Of a stretch of 64,000 nucleotides of DNA, positions 31,302-43,288 are shown one piece after another. Source of the stretch: Myoxocephalus aenaeus (Eukaryota > Chordata > Actinopteri > Perciformes > Cottidae); contig JBAMJR010000031.1 of assembly GCA_038501785.1 (NCBI GenBank), positions 14,499,501 through 14,563,500 of the forward strand. The letters run 5' to 3'. Each line of letters begins with the position of its first letter. Position 1 is the stretch's first letter. The position numbers were made by a program, and so were the translations under genes. The notes beneath the pieces were generated by a model. It had not been told where the DNA came from. It searched no databases and worked only from the letters and a program-made list of their open reading frames with translations.

Positions 31302-32859
31302 TAACAACTTCAGGTTGTGTTCATGGATACACTTACGCATTAATACCACGACTGCAAATATTGTCAGATGTTGAATTTAGGCGGCTAAAGACGTATGTCA
31401 AAATGCCTCGACAGAAAAGATACAATGTTTCATGTCGGAAGCTGAAATGTGTCTCGTGCCAAAAGCAGGAGAGTTTGGCAACTCTGAAAAACGCAGATCA
31501 TCGAAATCAATGTTCCTCGTCTGCGGTGTTAATCAACCGCAGGGTTGTGAAAATACTCATGAATGCAGAAATGATCATTGTTCAGAAATGAGGAAACAGT
31601 GATACGTTTTTCTTGAAAATGTTTAAGCAAAAGTTTGAAATCTTGTAAAGAAAATAATGTAAAAAAAAATGTAATCCATGCGTTTTCCATCATCTAATGT
31701 GAAAAGATTCTCTTTTCTTAACAAAAGTTACATTCAGGGTTTTGCAACCAAACACAATGTGTATATCCATGAGTGTTTTCTGCTGCATTGTTTCCATGTT
31801 CACTGGCAGTTTTCTTCTATTCGTACTGTATTCTGCGTGTGTGCAATGTGCATCCTTGTGCACATATGTAAACCGGTAACTGTGATACATTCATTGTGAT
31901 GAAGACGAGGTGACATGCAACCAAGGCTCCCGCCTGGACTCCAGCATGATGTTGCTCAGACACACTTTATTTGAGTGAGTGAGTGAGTGAGTGGCAACAT
32001 GCATGAATTCTTTGACTATGGCAGAAGCAGCGACACCCATCACCTTTTATCACATCTATTATTATTTTCTGTCTGCCAACTTCTCCAAGAGCCCAAAAAA
32101 CCTGTTTTTAAAAGTTCTGGTGTTCTCAGACTCAAGTGTTTCACGCACAAAGTGAAAATGTTCCAAAAGACGATCTGGCAAAGGGCTGAATGCCGGCTGA
32201 GGAGCATTTATATACTTGTGATGACTGATGGGAAGCAGGTGTCTAGGTAGGTAATTCCGCATGTGAGCAAAGACAGGTGAGGTGGGTCGAACATGATGGA
32301 CAAGAGCAGGAGATATTTCTCCTTTCTGTGGAGTTTTACTGACTCAGATGTGGAGTTTGCGCCGGGATTCTTTTAGCCTCTTACCTTTCACTCGTCCTTA
32401 TTTAGGTCTCGCTAACCTACGCTCCCCGACAGGCCGCCAAAACTTAGCCTGTGATGTGTGCGTCTGTTTACATAAATCGTGTGTGTGTGTGTGTGTGTGT
32501 GTATCCGGGCATCTGCACCGCTACAGTCCCACCGCAGGCCTTCATGCTCAGTTCTGAATCGCTGCTTTTTTTTTTTACTTGGATGACAGTTCATGTCTAT
32601 TCTAGGATGTGGCACATATCTCTTACCAACATGCACTGACAGCAGTGTCAAGAAGATACGTATGGGTGTGTAGTTTGTGCGTGTGTGCGCATGCAGAGTC
32701 GGTGTAACAAAAGATGTCACCGCTGATTTTGTAGCTACACTTCTTCTGCTTGTTTTCATACATATTTTTTAGATAGAGCAAAAATATACCTCCCAGTTTT
32801 GACTGAGACGAGGTTTCTGCACAAATATGAATCCATACCAGTCGCACACCAACGTGCTT
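31302..32859. other. spacer, no gene
   Basis: Open frames (for example 31205-31591) begin inside the LINE tail and lack known motifs. (GT)n at 32478-32502 and (GAGT)n at about 31974-31992. Confidence 0.4.
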
Positions 32860-32985
32860 ATTCGGATATGTGAAAACAGGCTGTTCTCATAGAGCGTTCA
32901 AGCTAAACCTACGGAAAGTACTGTGTTTTGTAGACATCCCACAAAGGCAAATCGCATGTGGTGTATGAAGACGGTAAAAAGTCAA
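32860..32985 (-). repeat. R450 repeat, end fragment
   Basis: On the minus strand it reads TTTGTGGGATGTCTACAAAA and then GCTCTATGAGAACAGCCTG, the right-hand end seen also at 37217-37244. Confidence 0.6.
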
Positions 32986-33074
32986 CAGGTCTTAGGAGGT
33001 GGATGGGTCAACGAACACCGCTCTTTCAACCAGGAGACCGTATAGTTTGTGCCGCCCATCCTAACCCTAACCCA

Positions 33075-33317
33075 ATAGAAACAGCTTCTTCCCACTGGCC
33101 GTCACTCAAATGAACAGTTAAACAGACTCTTCATCTGCACTATCTGCACTTTTTTGTTGTTTACTACTGTCTTTAATGTCCTTTTTATATTTTTTATATT
33201 TATCTTGTATATTGTGTGTGAAAAAAAGTACAAAGAGCCAGTGAAACCGGAGTCAAATTCCATGTATCTGCAAATTTATATGGCCATTAAAGCTGATTCT
33301 GATTCTGATTCTGATAT
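33075..33317 (+). mobile_element. L2/CR1-type LINE 3' end
   Basis: Starts in the last coding part (AACAGCTTCTTCCCACTGGC), continues through an AT-rich untranslated region, and ends GGCCATTAAAGCTGATTCTG with a (TGATTC)n tail, the usual 3' end of this LINE group in fish. Confidence 0.75.
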
Positions 33318-33319
33318 TT

Positions 33320-33670
33320 GGGTTTCCTGAACATAAAATTGTTTCCTGTGAAGACGGGAAAATATATTTGTTGGACTCTATGAATGTATCAAGCACAAAG
33401 AAATGAGGTAACTTTTTGTAAGACACTGCGGTGTTAGGAAGGGACCCATTCGGAAAAGAAAAGAAGAAAAAAAAGAGTCAATAAGCACTGGTCTCAGCCA
33501 GGATTCATAGCCATACCGACAAAGAATAACGCGCCGTAATTCGTAGGTAGCCACAAAATAATTTGGTATGTTAGTGAGTGTAAATTGGCACGTGTTGCTG
33601 GACTTCGTAGGAAAATGCACGTTACTTGTATCATATCGTGCAAGCCGCCGTAGGAGGATACGTTCATTCA
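33320..33670 (-). repeat. R450 repeat, rearranged minus-strand copy
   Basis: The minus strand at 33665-33500 gives AACGTATCCTCCTACGG, GCATTTTCCTACGAAG, CAGCAACACGTGCCAATTT and then jumps to the end block TTTTGTGGCTACCTACGAAT. 33390-33320 carries the middle block (CCCGTCTTCACAGGAAAC). Confidence 0.65.
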
Positions 33671-34820
33671 TTCATTTAAACCTCCACCGCCTCCTTCAAC
33701 TACAAAGTCTCTCCCTGGCAGGCGTCGTTTTTTTTGTTGTTCCGTTCACTTTACTGGAGTCTGAAGAGACCTGATCACGGCGTCTCCTGGGATCTCTTCT
33801 CCACAGCCGCGTTCTCTCTTACTTTCTCGGCCCAGGCACAAAGACCCGAGAACATCAAGAGCGCAAAAGGTTTGATGTCCCAGCTGGCAACGGTTGGCTA
33901 ATTAGCCTCTGCTCATCGTGTGGCCCGTTGCAGCTCATCACTGGCTAATGAACACCATTTGTCCCTCTGCAACGTGGAGAGTGGAGCCGCTCCAGCAGAG
34001 ACCAAATGTTCACAGAGCGGGGTTCCTCTCCGGAGAGCAAACAGCTGTTTGCCTCAGCTCGACCAGAAGATTTCCAGTTGAATGAGCGAGGACTCTGAAG
34101 CGCAAAATGATGATGCTGATACTGAAATTACAAGAAAATGAAGTGACTCCGGCAGTGCTCAGGAAATGTTTTACTGTAATCACAACAAACTATTTGCTAG
34201 GACAATGCATTTTATCATTTCACTTGCGCCTGCACAAAATACGTGAGAAATGCACAGACGTATACCAGATTGCCAAGAATTTCTGAGTATAATAACATGT
34301 GAGCTTCAAGACATATTTGAAAGCCCCAAAATGCATTGCTGCTCTTCAGACTGTAAAAGGCGGACTCCGAGGCCAATTAACTGGTAGAATAATTACAAAT
34401 GACGGCAAGTGGAATTAAGGTACAGTTAAGAAGAAAAGCGTGGGAACTCACCTATATATCGTGTACCATAGAAAAAAAATATTAAAAGTACCTGAGAGGA
34501 ACGTTTAACTGGTTATGAAATACTGATGCCTCTTTATGACCTACACAGTAAACGTAAACCCTGCTGAAGGCCTAAGGCCGTATTGCTGCAGTAATATGAG
34601 AGAGACTCTTGCACTCGGAAACACTACCACGTTTGTCCACAGGGCCCGCCAAAATCAACACAAATTAAAGATCACCATAGATGCTGTAACACTTAAAAAT
34701 GTAAGAATTTGATTTTGCCTTAAAATCATACTGTGAACTTTGACATTGAGTGGAAGAGGTTGTGTGGATTTCCATTTGTGATAAACAATTCTCACCCAAT
34801 TAGCTTGGATTGCTAATGAC
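33671..34820. other. gene-free; candidate conserved non-coding block
   Basis: 33780-34080 is balanced in composition and free of recognised repeats. It contains homeodomain-type TAAT cores (GGCTAATTAGCC, GGCTAATGAACACC) and CAGCTG. It may be a cis-regulatory element; there is no alignment to support it. The rest shows nothing. Confidence 0.25.
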
Positions 34821-34929
34821 GTGATCGATACGGTCACATGATCGATACGGTCACGTGATCGATACGGTCACGTGATCGATACGGTCACGTGACCGTATCG
34901 ATCACGTGATCGATACGGTCACGTGACCG
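34821..34929. repeat. 17-bp tandem array of near-palindromic units with E-boxes
   Basis: Six units of GTGATCGATACGGTCAC at 34821, 34838, 34855, 34872, 34889 and 34906; the second starts ATGA and the fifth is inverted. A 7-base start of another inverted unit follows. Because units start GTGA and end TCAC, five junctions create CACGTG at exact 17-bp spacing (34852, 34869, 34886, 34903, 34920). Confidence 0.95.
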
Positions 34930-35962
34930 AAGAGTCTGCTGGTAATGGGATATTTAAACAAAATGTTGTACCCAGTATGGAGTACACGGTACTACTACTA
35001 CTCCTACAAATAATAATACATTTCATTTGACTTCTGAAAAAAATATTGAAATGTCATCACTCCTGGGGCGTAATCATCTTACATATTGTCCATCTGTGTG
35101 ATCTCCATGTTCCAAACAACAAAATATGGCAAAATGTACCATAAACGCTAAATCTTCAGAAGTTTGAGGAGGGGAAAAGCACGACATAGAAGCAGAGGAT
35201 TTTTTCCAATAAAAGTTATTTCTACAGTCATTTCTGGTGTGCTTGCGTAAGTTAACCTTTATTAAAAATTCAGTTTCAGCGTCTTTTGTTAATCAATTCA
35301 TCCACCGAAACAAAACAGTAAATGAAGCAATAAAAACATTAAATTGTAGTTTCCATCTGTGGGAAGAAATGCTTTAAAAACGAGCAAAACAGTCATATTA
35401 ACAAACACAATAAAGGAATAATTTGTGCTGCTGGTTGCATAAAGGCCGACTCAGCAGAAGAGAACACTGTAAAACATCACAGCCCTGTTTAGTTATGTCC
35501 ACTTACTTCTTTTCTTTAACTCAAAGAGCTCTGACAAGTTTTAGATTTGAACTTAACTGTTCAAGTTAAAACTTAGTTAAACTTACAATAATGCCTTGTG
35601 TTAATTAAACTTGGCTCTTCAAGTTATCAGTAAAAAAAAAGAGAAAAGACTGGAAAAGGCGGGAGTGAGGGTTTAAAAAAACAAAACAATTAACCTGACA
35701 ACCTCCAGTTAATCGAGGCGGAGCAATTCACCGTTACTTTCCATCTGCAACAAGTAGAGCGGACTGAGCAGAGCTGAGGATTCTTTTTGCTTTGCTTCGG
35801 CACGTGAAGGTGAGTTTAAATTATGAGTATTTTTCTTAATTAATAGCATGTGTAACATTAGTAATGTAACACAGTTATGTAGCTCGTGCTTCTCAATGGT
35901 CTGGAAAGGCTTAGATACTTTGTGGCTTTAATGTTTAGCTAGCTTAACAATGTCCCTTAATA
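34930..35962. other. spacer, nothing firmly recognised
   Basis: 35700-35808 ends with a good donor (GTGAAG then GTGAGT) and could be an untranslated exon, but it may equally be part of a repeat. No coding sequence. Confidence 0.35.
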
Positions 35963-36120
35963 TAGGGTGACCAGATTTGGGTTTGTGAAAAAGAGGAGAC
36001 TTCGGGGGGGGGGGGGGTTGGGGGGGGAGAGAGAGAGAGAGAGAGAGAGAGGAGGAGGAGGAGGACACGCTGAAGCCCCCCTAAAATGTTCTTCAGCCCC
36101 CCCAAATAATTTGGCTTGAA
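35963..36120. mobile_element. hAT MITE left end (family of 13315-13695)
   Basis: TAGGGTGACCAGATTTGGGT then GTTTGTGAAAAAGAGG, a long G-run and (GA)n, matching the left end of the complete copy. It then passes into CCCCCCTAAAATG sequence not found there. The right terminus is missing. Confidence 0.75.
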
Positions 36121-36269
36121 AAAAAAAAAAAAAAGTCATTAAATTAAACTATTGTTTCTCACATGGACAAGTTATTTATAACTCTAAAATGCTACATATG
36201 TGTGTGCGTTCTAGTTTGTATGTTTTCTCCCCTTCAAATTACAATCCAATAGCCTATCATCATATATTT

Positions 36270-36355
36270 TTTAAACAGCATCACCCCCTCGTGCCCCACC
36301 TGTAATACCTCCTCGCCCCACTAGAGGGTCGCGCCCCACCGTTTGAGAACCACTG
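36270..36355 (-). mobile_element. hAT-type terminal fragment
   Basis: The minus strand from 36355 reads CAGTGGTTCTCAAACGGTGG then GGGCGCGACCCTCTAGTGGG, a common hAT MITE terminus. Confidence 0.65.
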
Positions 36356-36879
36356 ATTTAAACTGTGTTAACTTGGAAACAAGCTGCTCTAATATTCCAC
36401 TATTATTCTGAATATGTTAATATTCGATTTGGGTCAACAGCACATATTCGGTTGGGATATTTTTAATTAGGCGTTATTCTGAATGTAGCATTTTCCGATT
36501 AGGTCATTGGGGTTATGGCGCTGTCATTCGGGGTTTTGGGAGTATTCTTCGGTATACTGTATGTTGATATACAGCACATGCGTCTCAAACTAGGTTTTTA
36601 CGGCAGTTTGCAACACACGGCCTTTGGCCTGTTGAAGTGGTTAAAAGAAAAGCTTGAAGAACACAGTTTGCAAAACTTAAAAAACACAACAACTAGGGTA
36701 CATCAAAACATGACTGCAGTTGGAAAAGATGGGAAATTGAAGTGCATTCAATCTTTATTTAAATCTTGAAGAATCATTAAGGACATGCTCTCATTTTCCA
36801 TGATATCAAAAGGTTCTCGCTGGAAAACTAAAACGACAAGCTGAAAGAGGCTATACAATCTCCACAGAGCAACCATAAG
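36356..36879. other. spacer with an 84-codon open frame of unknown status
   Basis: 36515-36769 (plus) starts MALSFGVLGVFFGILYVDIQ and ends QSLFKS. No family was recognised. The surrounding AT-rich, ATTCGG-containing sequence suggests a repeat-derived frame, so I do not call it a gene. Confidence 0.3.
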
Positions 36880-37245
36880 TCCAGCAACACGTGTCAATGT
36901 TCCGCTTGTTACTTACAGTCTTTTCAAAATAAACTTCCTTCTGCAAGAAACGAGCAACAAAACTACAATTGTTAAAATAACTGTGGACGTTACTTATGTG
37001 CGTAAATTAGATGACTTTTCCTTTCTCACGCGGCATGAACAGCGGCCTCCTGGAGGAAAGACCGTTGCTTGTTTGACCCATCCACCGCCCCTCCTGCACG
37101 CCGTGTGGGACTTTTTGCGGTCTTTATACTTGTTGGTCAATGATTACGTGGATCACTTACAATTTGCTTTCGTGGGATATCTACGGATTACAGTGCATTG
37201 ATTGTATCGTTGGTATAGCTGCAAACGCTGTATGAGAACAGCCTG
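36880..37245 (+). repeat. R450 interspersed repeat, copy with right end
   Basis: Blocks AGCAACACGTGTCAATG, CAGTCTTTTCAAAATAAACT, TTGACCCATCCACC, TCGTGGGATATCTACGGATT and the terminal CGCTGTATGAGAACAGCCTG at 37225-37244. Confidence 0.78.
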
Positions 37246-37961
37246 CTAGTTTGTTTGTTTGGTTTGATCTTTGCACTATTTTGTGTTAGTTCATTTATTA
37301 TTATTCTATTTTTTGTACATATATTGGTCATTTTTTAAATATTTAATATTGCTTTAACCTGCATCTATAAATGCTGCTGTAGAGAAAATCTATCTATCTA
37401 TCTATCTATTTATTTATTTATCTATCTATCTATCTATCAGCGACCACTTTCACATAAGTCAGGTGAAATGATTGTTTATGAATTAAAATATTGATAATAG
37501 CCTCTATAAGGAAACAAAGTAAGTGTGTTCACAAACCAGCTGAACAATGCCAGCAAACTAGGTTATCGTGAGAGTTTAGTGAACCGATGCACTCACTCCC
37601 TAACTTTAATATTTCAATTATCAGTGGGTTCAAAACAACACAAACAACACAAACATTGTCACATTAATATTTGGAAAAGCTGCAGCACATTGAACATTTT
37701 TGGGCCAGTAATATATAGGAGAAAACATCATGTCCGATTTTACATTACCATTCTCCTCATGGTATCGCTTGCCCAATTCTACTCATATAAACTTTGTTTT
37801 ATTTATTTTCTTAGCTTTTTACACCAAAAGGTGTGGACGCTGTGGTGGGATGGAGAGTCCAAGTGAGCGGCTTTGTAGACGGAGGGGCTGCTTCCTGTCC
37901 TGCATTATTAATACCTGATGTTCACAGTTGACCTGGCTCCCACACACTTCCCTCACTGGAG

Positions 37962-38029
<68 letters not shown>

Positions 38030-38479
38030 CGGAGAGAGACAGATAATTGAATTGGTGTTACAACATCCATGGATGGATACACCACACCCAGTTCATTGCA
38101 TGAAATATCTCCTTTTTTGGAGGCAAATTGCTCGTGAATTGCTTAATCCTTACCAGAGTCTCATTGGCTGGGCGTGTGAGGTGCAATTTGTTCTCAATGA
38201 TCTGCCTTAGTTCAGCTCGGATTCACGGTTCATTACTTCCTTAAATGAGACTGGTTTCATCCCCAAAATCTCGCCGATTGGGAAAAACAGGAATGCAATG
38301 TAGATAATTTGCCCTGAAAAGAAGTAGACGGGGCGGGGTGGGGCCGAGCGACCCGTCACAAAGCCCAGTGAGAAAACTTCACTGACAACCATGTAATGAG
38401 CCTCTGTGAGGATCTCCCACCATTTTATTGTGTCTTTATCTCCTCTCTCAAAACTGGGAGGGTGAAAAGGAGAAAAAAA

Positions 38480-38517
<38 letters not shown>

Positions 38518-39454
38518 GGGCTGCAGGTTTGGAGCAAATTACCCATGCTTATTTATTCAGAGGTGTCGCTTCATAGAGCAACCCACCCCCTGGGTCTTCT
38601 CACAGGCTCCAGCGAGCGCAAAATCGCGGAGAGAAAAACAACAGAGTACCAAAAAAAAAAAGGGGAGAACAGAGAAGGGGGAGAAAAGGCAGTGTTTTAC
38701 GAGGAAGTTGTAAAAAGACAGATAAGAGGAACGAGATTACAGGATGGGGCTCAGATTGGGGAGGCGAGAGAGGAGAGGAGATAGAGAGAGGATGGAGAGA
38801 CAGTAGCTACTTGAACACAAAAGGGAAGATGACATACAAAAAAGGAGAGGAAAATAGTTTTTCGGGGGGGGATAGGCGATCAGAGAGAGAGTTAACTGAA
38901 GCCTCGGAGGGAGGGAAATGAGAAGAAAGAGATGTGGGGGGCTGGCGGAGAGTCTCCCAGAGGGAGAGGAAGATGGCTCGCCGAGTGCGCCCCCCGCAGA
39001 GAATCTCAACGGGGGCTCGGCTTTTTGTTTTGGAGAGAAAACCCCTCCTCACCACCCTCGACAGAAACATGGTGGTACCAGAGGCTCATTCAATCCATAT
39101 TTCAGCTGGCGGAGTAGCTTTGTTCAGAGATGGGCGGCTTCTTCTAATTTAACACACACACACACATAAATAATAAATAATTAACTTTGACAGACATGAA
39201 GCATGTGATTTAAAATGTGTATCAAAACTTGACTGATCTGTTCATGCAACAAAGCATGTTTTAAATTTTAAAAAAAGTGCTTTGTTGAAGACATTTAAAT
39301 TTTTTTCCCAATCCTGGATGTGTGGCTTCCTTAAAAGGAATACTTCACCCTTAAAACGATCATTGGTGAAATATTCCATCAAACTGCACGGCAGTCACAA
39401 GGAGTTGTTTGGGACTTTGACACTAGAGGTCATGATTCAGGTCATGTGTCCCTG
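37246..39454. other. gene-free, several simple repeats
   Basis: A LINE-tail-like AT-rich stretch at 37250-37390 ends in (TCTA)n at 37394-37438. (GT)n at 37964-38028. (AT)n at 38478-38514. A purine-rich tract spans about 38610-39060. 38200-38420 is unique-looking with no known motif. Confidence 0.6.
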
Positions 39455-39790
39455 CAACGTGTCCTCAATACTCATATGATATCTTACGAAAAGTTACTCA
39501 TCATTTTTCGGGCAATTTCCTACGAAAGGCCAGTAACACCTGTCAAATGATGTCGTTACATGCAGTCAAAATAAACGTGTGTCTTCACAGGAAACAACTT
39601 AGTTAGGTTTTAGCAGTGCCGTCACCGAAGCACCCAATCTACGTGACTTCTCATTCCATATGGGGATTGAACAGCGGTCTCAATTGGTGACGGATCATTT
39701 TTTGTTGGACCCATCCATCGTCCCTTCCAGCTGCCCGGCTTGGGTTCATGATGACGAGGATTACATACACATTGATTTTGTATTCTATTT
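39455..39790 (+). repeat. R450 interspersed repeat
   Basis: ATATGATATCTTACGAAAAG, TTTCCTACGAAAGG, GTCTTCACAGGAAAC, TTGTTGGACCCATCCATCG in family order, followed by a (TA)n tract at 39797-39820. Confidence 0.75.
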
Positions 39791-39822
39791 TGTTGATATA
39801 TATATATATATATATATATAAA

Positions 39823-41179
39823 TGATATTTGCTTATATAGTATATTGAAATGAATTGTTCCGAGACCGGGTCGAATATGAGTTTAAAGTACTAATGTTCA
39901 TCTTGAAGAGTGTTTTAGGTTGTTTACATACTTCGTACCTTCGGGGGTGTTAAATGAGTTACAATGCCCAGATGTGGATGCAAACAAACCTTTTGAACAG
40001 TTTGTATTTTCAACTCGTAGCCATTGTTTTCATTTCAGAGACCGAAACCAAATTCTTGAAGAGGCCGTGCTGTGAGTTATTGCACAGCCCCTCGGCTCAG
40101 CCTCCTGAGGAGCAGTTTAATGTGGATCTACAGCAGATTAGCAGGCTAAAGCTACATTCTGTAATCGCTGTGATGGGCTTAAAGAGAATTGAGTAGGGGT
40201 CTCCTCAAGGTTAAACTGCTGGCTGTCTTTTTGTATTAGCAGCCAGTGTTCACTCATGTGCTCAGCTCTTTTCTCTGCAACATGCAGGGTATTGATTTGA
40301 ATGGCAAAATTGGCAAATTGTGTTTTTAAAAAGAAAAAAAAACTCATTGATCGAGTCGTTCTTTTGTCTGTACTTAAGTCCTCAATGTTTTCAAAAGGGA
40401 GCAAAGGAATGAACTTGACTCGAGTAGTACATTAAGAGAGCAGCGAGCTGTTATGAAAGAGGCAGATGCTTATTTCTGAGACGTCACTGAAAACATTCTA
40501 CTGCACAAGCAGGTTTTTCTCACTTCTTTTCAGAAGAAAAAAAAGTGGTTCATACGACTGAGACACGGCCTCTAGACAGAAACTTCCTGACTTTGCAGTC
40601 TTTAACGTAAGGGGTGGAAAAAAGATTTGTAGATCTTGTAGACCGTGATCGGACCATTACATCCCATGTGCCACTCGTTCTGTTAATGCAAAGTATCCAT
40701 GCCTCGGTTCTCCAACATTCACCGAGTGCTGTTAAAAAGCAGTTTGTCCCTGAAATGATTTGAAAAGTTAAAAGATGCCTTTCTCTCTGTGTTCAATGTC
40801 AAAGGCAGAAAAAAAAATGTGGAAAGTGCAAAAATGTTATATATTCGTCACTGATATGGAGTCAAACAAAAAGCAACAGCTCACAGAGAGAGAAGCCCAT
40901 CGGAGATATTTGGCTTGTTTTACTGTTTTTGTGCCAGCTCTCGTTCACTTATTTATGATGCCGGGGACTCGCAACAGCAAAAGTGAATGAATATGAGGAG
41001 GAGAGGCAACAAAAGAGGAGGTTAAAAACTGAGAAGGATGAGGAGGAAATGTTTTTCCTTCAAGCTGATCTGCTGAAAGAAAAGGAAAGACCTGATTTGA
41101 GATGTTTAAAAAAAATAAAATAAAATACAAGAAGGAGAAAAAAAACCAAGGAGGAGAGAGTGGGGTGTTTCCCTAAGGC
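39823..41179. other. spacer, nothing recognised
   Basis: No supported exon. Short A-runs and an AAAATAAAATAAAATAC tract at about 41110. Confidence 0.4.
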
Positions 41180-41542
41180 GGAGATGTGTTTGTGTGTGAA
41201 CTAATCTCCCTCCTCTCCCCCTTCCTCTCTCTCTCGCTCACACACACACACTCACACACACACACATTCCCTCCCTCCTCCCTCTCTCCCTCTCTCTCTC
41301 AGTCAGTTGCAACAACACGCTCACCAGGGTCGGCAGCACATAGCAGAGTCGCTCTCTTACCAGCTTGAACACACACACACTCTCTCTCACACACACACAC
41401 TCTCTCTCTCACACACACACACACGCTCAGACTCGACACACGCCTCCTCAGCACCGCCGGGGAGCTGAAGCAAAACTGACGAGGATAAGGAAGGGAGGAG
41501 GAGAGAAAGAAGTAAAAGAAGATTTTAGGAAAACATCAATCA
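41180..41542 (+). other. possible 5' untranslated first exon
   Basis: A pyrimidine- and CA-rich stretch changes at about 41430 into CGCCTCCTCAGCACCGCCGG and a purine-rich segment, ending at a strong donor (AATCAG then GTAAGA at 41543). No long open frame. This is the usual look of a vertebrate 5' untranslated exon and its orientation fits the sulfotransferase 20 kb downstream. The link is inference. Confidence 0.3.
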
Positions 41543-43229
41543 GGTAAGACGCTTGTATCTACTCTTCACTCCCTGCTCATCTTCCTCGTGATAGCACACT
41601 GACTGTGAAAGAAAAACTAGACTGTGCATGCGTCAGGTAGAAGAAGAAGAGAGTAAAGTCCCTCTTCATGCGCAGCCGGGGGGCTGAGTTCACCTCATCT
41701 CACGCTCTGCGAGCTTCTGCCCTCTCGTCTGTCTGCAAAGCCACAAGCCTTAGGAGGCTTCACCTGGCCTGGGAGAGAGTACAGAAGAAGAAGGAGAAGA
41801 AGAAGAAGAAGAAGAAGAGAGTCGCTCGTGGTGCTTTAAAGTCACAAATGCTGACATGTGACGGAAAGAAATGAGGAAAATGTTGAGGTTCATTCATCTG
41901 TGCAGAGCAAGTTTCCTTTTTTGTGCGAGTGCGTCCGAGCGAGGGAGAGAGACGAGGTGAAAGCAAAGCAAAAGGCTGGAGGAGGAATATAACAAAAAAG
42001 TATCTCAAAGAAGACTTTCGTAGAGACGCGGGGGCTCATCGTTATGATGACAAAAGCACTGGTTCCTTTACTGGTTCCTTTACTGGTTCATTTACTGGGT
42101 CCTTTACTGGTGGTGACAACATGAATCAGAACAAAATACTTTTGCACTTTATAAAAACACTGGTTTCAAAAATAAGTTCAAAGGAAGTGAAAACGTATTC
42201 CACTTATAGTTTGATAAATGTTTGACTTGAATTGCCTTTATTGGGGATATTTTACATTAGAAACTTATTGGAAACACTTTCTATGACACCCATGCATTAT
42301 AAACATACTTACAATGCATTATCATCTGCTAATAGTGCTGTATTATTATAGTTATAAGCACTCATACATGTTCATACTGCTTTATAATAATCACAACACA
42401 TTACATTATAACTCATTTCTTCATAATACTTCATCATTTCTGGTCACTCATTGACATTTTTAGATATACTGTAATAATGTGTATTTATAAAGTGTAAACA
42501 TTCCAACACATAATTGTTTTAGAATGCATTATAATCTCTAATAGTTATTGTTACTCTAAGCGGTCGCTTTAAGTGAAAGAAATATATAAAATCTCTGCAA
42601 GAACACATAAAACGTAAAATATTTTTTTACTTTACTTAAAGCAATGTGTAAGCATTATGGATATGTACGTGCTTTAAGCAGATTATAGCGTATTGTGTAC
42701 TATTGCTGTAGTGATTTCCTACCAAGAGTTGGTTCTCTAATCATACGGTTATTATTTTAACCACGAAGAGAATAATCTGATCACCGTCGTCACGTCATGA
42801 AACTGTTCCAACAGAGATGATCCGTGATGGTTTCAGAAGGCGAAGATAAATGACGTCGTCCTGATTGTAGTGGCGCCAGATCAGAAAAGTCCTGAAGGGG
42901 GCGTCGACCAACAGCGTACTTTGCCCTTTCATTTGAAGGACTTTTTTTCAAAGACCAATATCGATCAATATGTCTAAGGTTTGGATTTGGAAGTGGTATA
43001 TCATTGACATTTTGCTTCATTTAATTGTGCTGGATTTTGGCCAAAACTTGAGCATGTATTCCTAACCAGCACCACTCAAGACCTGCTCTAGACCGGATCC
43101 AGGTCAGAGAGGCAGACGGGTTGTGTTCTGTGTTTTTGACCCTCACTGTGTTTTATAAATATTAGCAGAGGAGGAGGAGGAGGAAGAGGAGGACAGAGAG
43201 AGGGAGAAGATGAATGGAGTCATTGTCTG

Positions 43230-43232
<3 letters not shown>
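41543..43232. other. gene-free; small repeats and an unassigned open frame
   Basis: (GAA)n at about 41787-41818. A 12-bp tandem repeat at 42058-42111. The minus frame 43020-42790 starts MKQNVNDIPLPNPNLRHIDR and ends NSFMT-stop; no homologue was recognised and there is no splice support. Confidence 0.4.
42058..42111. repeat. 12-bp tandem repeat, 4.5 units
   Basis: ACTGGTTCCTTT at 42058 and 42070, ACTGGTTCATTT at 42082, ACTGGGTCCTTT at 42094 and a partial unit. The length is a multiple of three, so one frame reads TGSF repeatedly. Confidence 0.95.

Positions 43233-43287
<55 letters not shown>
43233..43287. repeat. (GT)n microsatellite
   Basis: Pure GT tract of about 55 bp, preceded by a (GAG)n-rich purine stretch at 43165-43205. 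Confidence 0.97.

Positions 43288-43288
<1 letters not shown>

Noticed and set aside
34821..34929. CRISPR-like array
   Set aside because: Units are contiguous with no spacers, in a vertebrate genome.
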